Assembly (NCBI GenBank): GCA_042408445.1
Contig: JBHORC010000001.1
Span: 1-55,866 of the forward strand
Direction of reading: 5' to 3'
Source: CF-46 sp042408445
GTDB taxonomy: Bacteria > Chloroflexota > Limnocylindria > Limnocylindrales > CSP1-4
Length of the DNA stretch: 55,866 nucleotides
Positions 16,775 to 23,637 of the stretch are shown here, piece by piece. Position numbers and translations under genes: made by a program. Position 1 is the stretch's first letter. Each line of letters opens with the position of its first letter. The notes under the pieces are model-generated. The model had not been told where the DNA came from, searched no databases, and worked only from the letters and a program-made list of their open reading frames with translations.

Positions 16775-18009
16775 ACCCGGGCGGCTTCCTTCGATCGGCC
16801 GAAGAACCGGAACCCGGCCCGTGGCGTCGGTGCGGGGGTCGTCGCGGCGTCCGGCGCATGAACCCGGACGAGCCGATCGGCGAGGGCGTCGAAGTCCTCG
16901 GTGATCCGCTCCCGCGGGTACATCTCGATCACCGTCCGGCCCTCGTTCGCGGCGCGGACGAAGAACAGGCCGCCGGACCGGATCAGCGCCATCGCCGACA
17001 TCCCGACCGTCTTCTCCATGTCGTCGACGGAGACGCCGCTGTTCGCCCGGTTGACGATCAGCGACAGTCGGTCCTGGAGGCCGGCCTCGATCGCGACGTC
17101 TCGAAGCTGCACCGCCGCGCGCAGCGCCGGCACGTCCGGCGTCACCGGAACGAGGATCCGGTCCGCCTTCTCGAAGATCGCCATGTTGAGCGGGCTGTAT
17201 GACGGGTGCAGATCGACCACGATGAAGTCGTAGCCGGGCCGCGCGGTCGCGACCGCATCGGCGATGCGGGCCGGCTCCAGGATCTCGGTGTTCATCGGCG
17301 AGGCCGTCAGGGCCACGACCGACATCCCCGACGGGTGGGGCGACGCCAGCTCGGTGAGCGTCTCGACCGGGCCGCCATCGATCTGGTCGCGCCAGCTGTC
17401 GGCGACGGTCCGGACCTGCTCGAGCCCGAGCGAGGTCGTGACGTGGCCGGTGACGGTGTCCGCGTCGATCAGGAGCACCTTCTGATGCCGGTGCAGCTGG
17501 AGCGCGGACGCGAGGTTCGTGGCGATCGTCGTCTTGCCGACGCCGCCCTTCGGGTTGAAGATCGCGACGACGGTCGCCCGGCGCGACCAGTCGCCGATCT
17601 CCATCGACCCGCCCTGGATGACCGGGCCCGAGCCGTCGTCGACGGTCATCGACCGGATGCACATCGCCTCGATGCGCCAGCGGATCGAGTCGGCCGTGTA
17701 CGGCCGGCTGAAGAACTCGTCCTCCGAGTCCGGGCTGAACATCCGGTCCAGCGTGCTCGGTGACATGACCATGAGCGCGGGGATGCTCAGGGATCCCTCG
17801 TGGAGGAGACCGTAGTACTCGAGCGACGTGTCGAGGTCGGTCTCGCCGTCGAGGATCGCGACCGCGATGTCGCGACGCTGCTCCAGGAGCGCGGAGAGCT
17901 CGTCGGGTGCGCCAATGCCGATCGCCTCGAAGCCGGCACCGCGCAGCTCCTCGGCAACGACGGATCGCTCGGAGGGCGGCAGGGCGACGACGATTGCGGG
18001 ACGCGCCAC
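16771..18009 (-). CDS. CpaE/ParA-like ATPase with N-terminal receiver-like domain
   Basis: A protein of 412 residues. Residues 1-120 resemble a response-regulator receiver (AIVVALPPSE, VAILDGE), as in CpaE of Tad pilus systems. Then comes a MinD/ParA ATPase with deviant Walker A (NPKGGVGKTTIATNLA), A-prime (VLLIDADTVTGHVTTSLGL) and switch II-like VVDLHPSYSPLNMAIFEKAD. Such ATPases dimerise on ATP and position cellular structures on the membrane or nucleoid. No other tad/cpa pilus gene is in the window. The gene lies 51 bases downstream of the large coiled-coil gene in the same direction, so the two are probably one operon. The GTG start is preceded by GAGGA. Confidence 0.85.
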   Translation of the reverse strand: MARPAIVVALPPSERSVVAEELRGAGFEAIGIGAPDELSALLEQRRDIAVAILDGETDLDTSLEYYGLLHEGSLSIPALMVMSPSTLDRMFSPDSEDEFFSRPYTADSIRWRIEAMCIRSMTVDDGSGPVIQGGSMEIGDWSRRATVVAIFNPKGGVGKTTIATNLASALQLHRHQKVLLIDADTVTGHVTTSLGLEQVRTVADSWRDQIDGGPVETLTELASPHPSGMSVVALTASPMNTEILEPARIADAVATARPGYDFIVVDLHPSYSPLNMAIFEKADRILVPVTPDVPALRAAVQLRDVAIEAGLQDRLSLIVNRANSGVSVDDMEKTVGMSAMALIRSGGLFFVRAANEGRTVIEMYPRERITEDFDALADRLVRVHAPDAATTPAPTPRAGFRFFGRSKEAARV

Positions 18010-18060
18010 TGGTGGGTTCCTCGGTAGCGGAGGGGACGTCAGGTTCGGCCGACGGGCCGC

Positions 18061-19728
18061 CTAGGCGTCCGACTCCGGATCATGCGCGGTGACGTTGATC
18101 ACGCCGTCGGAGACGCTCGAGACCCGGGCCTGGAACGTGGGCAGGGACGGGATCGCGTCGCGGAGCACGGCGTTCGGCTCGTGGGTGACCGCGAAGATGA
18201 ACTCGCCTTCGGGTCCGGACGACACGCCGACCGACTGCACGCCGGCGAGCCGACCGAGATGGCGCTTGAAGCTGGCGATGCTCGCGACGCTGACGAGGCC
18301 GACGACGACCACCTGGGTCGATGCGGTCTCGGATGCGGTGCTCTCGTCCGCGGCCGGGACGAGCCCGGCGATGCGGGCGGCCAGCGCCTCGTCCTCGATG
18401 ACCGGGATCTCCTCGGCGTCCGCGGAGTCCGCGTCGGCGAGGGCCTCGGCCTCGGCGGCCTCGAAGTCCGGCGTGATGCCGAGCGCGGCAAGACGCGGGT
18501 CGGTCTGGTCGACGATTCCGTCGTCGGCCGAGCCGATCAGCTCGTCGGTCGAGCCGTGGTCGGCCGAGTCCGCCTCGGCCTCCTCGGCGGCATCGGCTGC
18601 GGCCTGGATCGCGGCGAAGGCGGCTTCACGGTCGACCTTGCCGTTCGAATCGACGGCGTCGGCGATCGCGGTGAACCGGGCGTCGACGTCGACCGGCTGC
18701 GGCTCGGTGGCGGCACCTGGCGTGACGCCGTCGCCAACCTCGGCGTTCGCGGCGGCGTCGGCGTCGAGGTCGGCGTCGAGTGTCGCGGTCGCAGCGTCGC
18801 TCGCGCTCGTGTCGTCGACGGCCGAAGCGGTCGTCTCGGGCGTTGCGTCAGCGTCGGCGGCCGCGTCGGCGGACGCAGCCGTCGTCTCGGCCTCGGCTTC
18901 GGCTGCCGCGGCCTCGCGGGCAGCGGCGAGCTCGGCGACCACGCTCGAGAGGTCCTCGAATGTGGGCGGCTCCGGAATGCTCTCCGCCATCGCCGCGAAC
19001 CGGGTCGGGTCCTCTTCGCCGAGGAGGCGCTCGAAGAACGCGTCCATCTCGCTCTCGAAGGCGGCGACCGTCGACTGGACGGCCTCGATCTCGCGCTCGA
19101 TGACGGCCGCAGCCTCCTCGATCTCGACCTCGAGCCGGCCCTTCCGGTCCGTGATCCGGTGCTCGGTCTCCTCGCGGATCCGGGCGATCTCGGCCTTCGA
19201 CCACTCGCGGATCGCGGCGACGTCGTCGTCGGCATTCCGGCGGAGGTCGGCGGCGTCGGTTGCGGACCGGCCGTGGATCGTCTCGATGTGCGTCTTCGCG
19301 TCGGCCTGGAGCTGGGTCATCGCCCGGCCGCGGGCCTCTTCGGCGGCGGCCTGCATCGCCCTGGCGAGGTCGGCGAGGAACTTGTTCGGCTTCTTCGGCG
19401 GGGACGTCTTCACGGGCGCCGCCGGCTCGTCCGGGACGACGGGCTCCGGGGCGGCAGCCGTCTCGACCGGGGAATCGGTCGCGGCGTCGGCGGAGGCCTC
19501 GGCCGGCGTCTCGGCCGCGGCGACCTCTGCGGTCGCCTCGGGCGCCAGGTCGGCCGTCGTGCTCTGATCGGTCACGGTGGGCGTGCTCTCTGGAGCATCA
19601 GCCGCTGGAGCGTCGGCGTCGGCGGTCTCCGTCACAGCGGTCGCGTTGGACGGGTCAGTCGCCGCGTCGCTGGATCGATCCGAGCTCCAGGGGAGCCGGA
19701 ATCCGGTTCGGGCGTCGGTCGTGGCCAT
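18061..19728 (-). CDS. Ala-rich coiled-coil protein with C-terminal ferredoxin-like domain
   Basis: A protein of 555 residues. The N-terminus MATTDARTGFRLPWSSD is distinct, followed by about 90 residues of Ala/Thr/Glu-rich linker. A long charged helix (about residues 115-235) is predicted coiled coil. A second low-complexity acidic-Ala region spans about 265-460. The last 85 residues fold as beta-alpha-beta-beta-alpha-beta (VVVVGLVSVASIASFKRHL, VQSVGVSSG, EFIFAVTHE, GVINVTAH), like HMA domains but with no CxxC. There is no signal peptide. Operon position suggests it is the cargo or scaffold of the CpaE-like ATPase; this is inference. GGAGAGG precedes the ATG by ten bases. Confidence 0.75.
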   Translation of the reverse strand: MATTDARTGFRLPWSSDRSSDAATDPSNATAVTETADADAPAADAPESTPTVTDQSTTADLAPEATAEVAAAETPAEASADAATDSPVETAAAPEPVVPDEPAAPVKTSPPKKPNKFLADLARAMQAAAEEARGRAMTQLQADAKTHIETIHGRSATDAADLRRNADDDVAAIREWSKAEIARIREETEHRITDRKGRLEVEIEEAAAVIEREIEAVQSTVAAFESEMDAFFERLLGEEDPTRFAAMAESIPEPPTFEDLSSVVAELAAAREAAAAEAEAETTAASADAAADADATPETTASAVDDTSASDAATATLDADLDADAAANAEVGDGVTPGAATEPQPVDVDARFTAIADAVDSNGKVDREAAFAAIQAAADAAEEAEADSADHGSTDELIGSADDGIVDQTDPRLAALGITPDFEAAEAEALADADSADAEEIPVIEDEALAARIAGLVPAADESTASETASTQVVVVGLVSVASIASFKRHLGRLAGVQSVGVSSGPEGEFIFAVTHEPNAVLRDAIPSLPTFQARVSSVSDGVINVTAHDPESDA

Positions 19729-19820
19729 GCGTCGTTTGCCTCTCCAGGTGACGGGCTACGGGTGTTCCGGGGCGTTGCCGCATTGTGTGGACGGTGGTGG
19801 GTGTGATGGAGTCCGCTAGA

Positions 19821-19848
19821 GGTACCAGCGGTGTGAGCCGGTGGTACC
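19821..19848. promoter_or_regulatory. 28-base dyad between the coiled-coil gene and moaA
   Basis: GGTACCAGCGG (19821-19831), loop TGTGAG, CCGGTGGTACC (19838-19848): arms pair at 10 of 11 positions. It sits about 90 bases from both divergent starts and could be an operator or an RNA hairpin in the minus-strand leader. Confidence 0.45.
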
Positions 19849-19916
19849 GGCGTCCACTCCGGATCGGGGCGCGGTGACGGCCCGCACCTCGCAGGGGTCG
19901 TTCGGGGAGGGCGGGG

Positions 19917-19922
19917 TACGAT
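19917..19922 (+). promoter_or_regulatory. Leaderless -10 box (TACGAT) of moaA
   Basis: TACGAT, eight bases, then the ATG at 19931. This decides the start over the GTG at 19841. Confidence 0.55.
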
Positions 19923-19930
19923 GGCCGGCA

Positions 19931-21106
<1,176 letters not shown>

Positions 21107-21200
21107 CAGGCGCGACGATCGAGCGCGACCGCCGGCGCGCGCTCGCGCGCGAGTGCGTTCGCCCGCCGCGGCCGTCGCGGTCCCGCCACCGCCTGCCTCG

Positions 21201-21283
21201 TCCACCGACATATCCACCCTCCGTCCACAGCCGTGCAGAACTCGTGGACAGGCGACCGGGCCCGCGAACCCAGTTCGTGGACA
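21201..21283. repeat. Cluster of five DnaA-box-like sequences
   Basis: TCCAC cores occur at 21201, 21211-21218 (TATCCACC) and 21223-21229 (GTCCACA), and on the other strand at 21244-21250 and 21277-21283 (each GTGGACA). The last reads TTGTCCACG on the minus strand, one base from the high-GC DnaA box TTGTCCACA. The cluster ends just before the -35 of the phosphorylase promoter. Confidence 0.4.
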
Positions 21284-21289
21284 AGTCCG

Positions 21290-21319
21290 TTGTTCTCCGG
21301 GCGGCCGGCGCCGTACCGT
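21290..21319 (+). promoter_or_regulatory. Promoter upstream of the purine nucleoside phosphorylase
   Basis: TTGTTC (21290-21295), 18 bases, TACCGT (21314-21319). Transcription from about 21326 would produce a leader of roughly 240 bases. Confidence 0.45.
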
Positions 21320-21439
21320 AGGTCTTGCCCGAAGGGGCCGTCAGGAACCGGAGAAACCGAGATCACATCAAGGGCCTTCGTTCCGCGCCGGTCGCTTCGG
21401 GCGCTTCGTTGCCCGGACCCGGCGGCCTCGTTCGTCCCC

Positions 21440-21509
21440 GTCCGGACATCGACCGCCCGACGGACTGCGACCGGCATCCCGGTGTCGGTACGTCCGTCGG
21501 GCCCCTTTT
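21440..21509 (+). promoter_or_regulatory. Attenuator-like structure in the phosphorylase leader
   Basis: CCCGACGGAC (21456-21465) pairs perfectly with GTCCGTCGGG (21492-21501), with an inner ACCGG/CCGGT stem, followed by CCCCTTTT (T-run 21506-21509): the form of an intrinsic terminator inside a leader. GTCCG at 21440-21444 could instead pair with CGGAC (21461-21465), offering an antiterminator. Upstream, CGAAGG and CCTTCG around 21331-21380 bound another helix. No known riboswitch class is recognised. Confidence 0.4.
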
Positions 21510-21564
21510 CGAAGCGGGCCTCGGCCGTCTCTCCCCTGGACGCGATCTGGAGGCCCGCACGCCC

Positions 21565-22464
21565 GTGACACCCCCGGACCCGGCGTCCGTCCGACCGGCC
21601 GTGGACCGGCGCGCACCGATCACGCCGGCCGATCAACCCGCCCGACTCGACGCCCTCGAGGCCGCGGTGCGGGCCCGATCGGATCTCGTTCCCCGGGTCG
21701 GGATCGTGCTCGGCTCCGGGCTCGGCGGGCTCGCGGACGACCTCGTCGACAGCGTCGCGATCCCGTTCGACGAGCTGCCCGGCTGGCCCGCGGCGACGGC
21801 ACCCGGCCACGTCGGCCGGCTCCTGCTCGGTCGCCTCGGAGGGGTGCCCGTCGTCATGCTCCAGGGCCGGTTCCATCTCTACGAGGGCAACGACCCCGGG
21901 CTCGTCGTCCAGCCGGTGCTGCTGTTCCGGAGGCTCGGCGCGGACGTCGTCGTCCTGACGAATGCCGCCGGCGGCATCGACCCGACCTTCGGCCCGGGGA
22001 CGCTGATGATCATCGCCGACCACCTGAACCTGACCGGTCGGACCCCGTTGCTCGGACCGAACGCGGACGGGATCGGGCCGCGGTTCCCGGACCAGACCGA
22101 TGCGTGGAGCCCACGTCTTCGCGCAGCGCTCCGGGCCGCCGGCGAGGCCGAGGCCGTGCCGCTCGCCGAGGGCATCTACGTCGGGCTGCTCGGACCGCAA
22201 TACGAGACCCCGGCAGAGGTCCGGATGCTCCGGACGCTCGGCGCCGACGCGGTCGGCATGTCGACCGTGCTGGAGGCAGTCGCCGCCCGCTGGGCCGGGC
22301 TCGAGGTCTGCGGCGTCTCCCTCGTCACGAACGCCGGCGCGGGCTACAGCGGCGAGCCACTCTCCCACGAGGAGGTGCTGACGGCGGGCGAGGAGGCGGG
22401 GCCGCGCCTGGCCCGCGTGATCCGCCGGTTCGTCGAGGGTCTCGGCCGAGGCGACCGGTCCTGA
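21565..22464 (+). CDS. punA: Purine nucleoside phosphorylase (trimeric PNP class)
   Basis: A 299-residue enzyme. It cleaves purine (deoxy)nucleosides with phosphate to free base and (deoxy)ribose-1-phosphate in salvage. Motifs are the phosphate loop GIVLGSGLGGLADD, LTNAAGGIDPTFGPG, the base-site Glu in GLLGPQYETPAEVRM, VGMSTVLEAVAA and the Asn of VSLVTNAGAGYSG. GTG 21565 is chosen because CTGGAGG ends 11 bases before it and the attenuator-like hairpin lies upstream; the frame stays open to 21325 but that stretch is low-complexity. It is convergent with thyX, also a nucleotide-metabolism gene. Confidence 0.9.
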   Translation: MTPPDPASVRPAVDRRAPITPADQPARLDALEAAVRARSDLVPRVGIVLGSGLGGLADDLVDSVAIPFDELPGWPAATAPGHVGRLLLGRLGGVPVVMLQGRFHLYEGNDPGLVVQPVLLFRRLGADVVVLTNAAGGIDPTFGPGTLMIIADHLNLTGRTPLLGPNADGIGPRFPDQTDAWSPRLRAALRAAGEAEAVPLAEGIYVGLLGPQYETPAEVRMLRTLGADAVGMSTVLEAVAARWAGLEVCGVSLVTNAGAGYSGEPLSHEEVLTAGEEAGPRLARVIRRFVEGLGRGDRS

Positions 22465-22483
22465 TCGATCACGGAGCCGCGGG

Positions 22484-23401
22484 TCAGCGGACCGGCAGCT
22501 CCCGCCCCGCGGCCTTGGCCGCCTTCGACTTCTCCGCCCAGGCCGCGAGCACGTTGTCCTTGTGCGGCCGGATCGGGCAGTGCTCGTCGCGGTTGCCCAT
22601 CTCGTCGCAGTAGCCGAGCGGCACGCACTTCGGCGCGAGGAACGAGCCGAGGAACGGGCTGACCTGGAAGATCTCGTGGCGGATGAGCTGGAAGAGCCGG
22701 CGGATCTCCCACTGGGCCATCGTGCACAGCCGCAGCCCGGACATGTGGATCAGGGCGCGAAGGTTCGTGGTCATGACGAGGTTCGTCCGGGTCGCGTTCG
22801 GGAAGACGAACCGCGCGTCCTCGCCCGGGATCCCGGCCCCGACCAGGTCGCCGTAGAGATCCATGGACCCCTCGACCTGCTCCTCGTACCGCGCCCGCAG
22901 GTCCGGGTCGGCGTCCTCGATCGACGCCGGGAGCATCGTCGAGGCGCCCCTGAAGGTGACGTAGCGCTGGCTCTGTTGATCGAAGGCGACCCCGGCGCGA
23001 TGGCGCACGAGCTGGTGGCTGAGCGTCCGCGACACCCCGCTGATCCCGAAGGTGAAGACGACATGTTCGATCGTCGACCCATGGCCGGACTCGATGACGC
23101 CGGCGATCAGCTTCTGCATCTTCGCCTGCTCGATTCGGCCGGTCGTGGCACGGTCGAAGATGTCGTCCGGCGAGAGCTCGGAATAGCAGGTCCGGCAGGC
23201 GGTGTAGATGAGCGGGACGTAGTACTGCTCGACGATCTCCTTGTTCGGGAACAGGAGCGTCGCCTTCATCCCGAGCTCGCGCCGGCCGGGGTTCTTCGGG
23301 ATCGCGGTCTTCGCCCGGTCGACGGTGGGTGCCTCGGTCGGCGGCGCGGACACGGCCCCAGCGGTTGCGGTCGCGGTGGGCTCGGTCGCCTCGGCGGTCA
23401 T
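22484..23401 (-). CDS. thyX: Flavin-dependent thymidylate synthase ThyX
   Basis: A 305-residue enzyme that methylates dUMP to dTMP using FAD, NADPH and methylene-tetrahydrofolate. The ThyX signature region reads HQLVRHRAGVAFDQQSQRY; here eight residues separate RHR from the Ser, whereas the textbook motif is RHRX7S. Other family landmarks are GHGSTIEHVVFTFGISGVSR, NLRALIHMSGLRLC and the C-terminal QVSPFLGSFL. An Ala/Pro/Thr-rich lead of about 40 residues precedes the domain. No thyA is seen. The ATG at 23401 lies six bases after TAGACT. Confidence 0.92.
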   Translation of the reverse strand: MTAEATEPTATATAGAVSAPPTEAPTVDRAKTAIPKNPGRRELGMKATLLFPNKEIVEQYYVPLIYTACRTCYSELSPDDIFDRATTGRIEQAKMQKLIAGVIESGHGSTIEHVVFTFGISGVSRTLSHQLVRHRAGVAFDQQSQRYVTFRGASTMLPASIEDADPDLRARYEEQVEGSMDLYGDLVGAGIPGEDARFVFPNATRTNLVMTTNLRALIHMSGLRLCTMAQWEIRRLFQLIRHEIFQVSPFLGSFLAPKCVPLGYCDEMGNRDEHCPIRPHKDNVLAAWAEKSKAAKAAGRELPVR

Positions 23402-23407
23402 CGGCAG

Positions 23408-23413
23408 AGTCTA
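23408..23413 (-). promoter_or_regulatory. Leaderless -10 box (TAGACT) of thyX
   Basis: Minus-strand TAGACT, six bases, then the ATG at 23401. Confidence 0.5.
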
Positions 23414-23454
23414 CGACGGCCGGCGCGGGCCGGGTCCGAGCGGCGACGACGCGA

Positions 23455-23637
23455 TCAGTAGTAGTCCGAGCAGGAGAGGAAATAGCCGCAGCGGCAGATC
23501 AGCTTGCACTTCCGCTCGTCCATCGCGGCGCCGCAGTTCGCGCAGGTCAGGACGACGACGCCGGGATCTTCCTCCGGCGCGGTGGTCGTCTCGACCGGCT
23601 CGTCGAGCAGGACGAGCGGGAGGATCTCGGGCGTCAC
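23455..23637 (-). CDS. 60-residue zinc-ribbon protein
   Basis: A small protein translated from the GTG at 23637, whose last two bases begin the TGA stop of the cyclase/ATPase gene (GTGA overlap). The second half is TCANCGAAMDERKCKLICRC followed by GYFLSCSDYY, with six Cys (CxxC, then CxxxCxC and a final C) that can bind zinc. The first half is a short hydrophobic/acidic lead. Translational coupling to a signalling ATPase suggests it works with it, as a nucleic-acid or protein adaptor. Function unknown. Confidence 0.75.
   Translation of the reverse strand: MTPEILPLVLLDEPVETTTAPEEDPGVVVLTCANCGAAMDERKCKLICRCGYFLSCSDYY

Noticed and set aside
15578..17662. A 694-codon minus-strand open frame
   Set aside because: Out of frame with the CpaE-like ATPase and antisense to the acetyl-CoA synthetase; no domain.
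18082..19806. Long plus-strand frames opposite the coiled-coil gene
   Set aside because: Val/Gly/Arg-rich shadows of an Ala/Asp-rich gene; the minus strand has a ribosome-binding site and a folded C-terminal domain.
19729..19930. Molybdenum-cofactor riboswitch upstream of moaA
   Set aside because: The predicted transcript starts at the moaA start codon (TACGAT eight bases before it), leaving no leader, and the conserved pattern is not seen.
21107..21564. Replication origin
   Set aside because: DnaA-box-like sites are present but there is no dnaA/dnaN, no AT-rich unwinding region and no typical origin neighbours.
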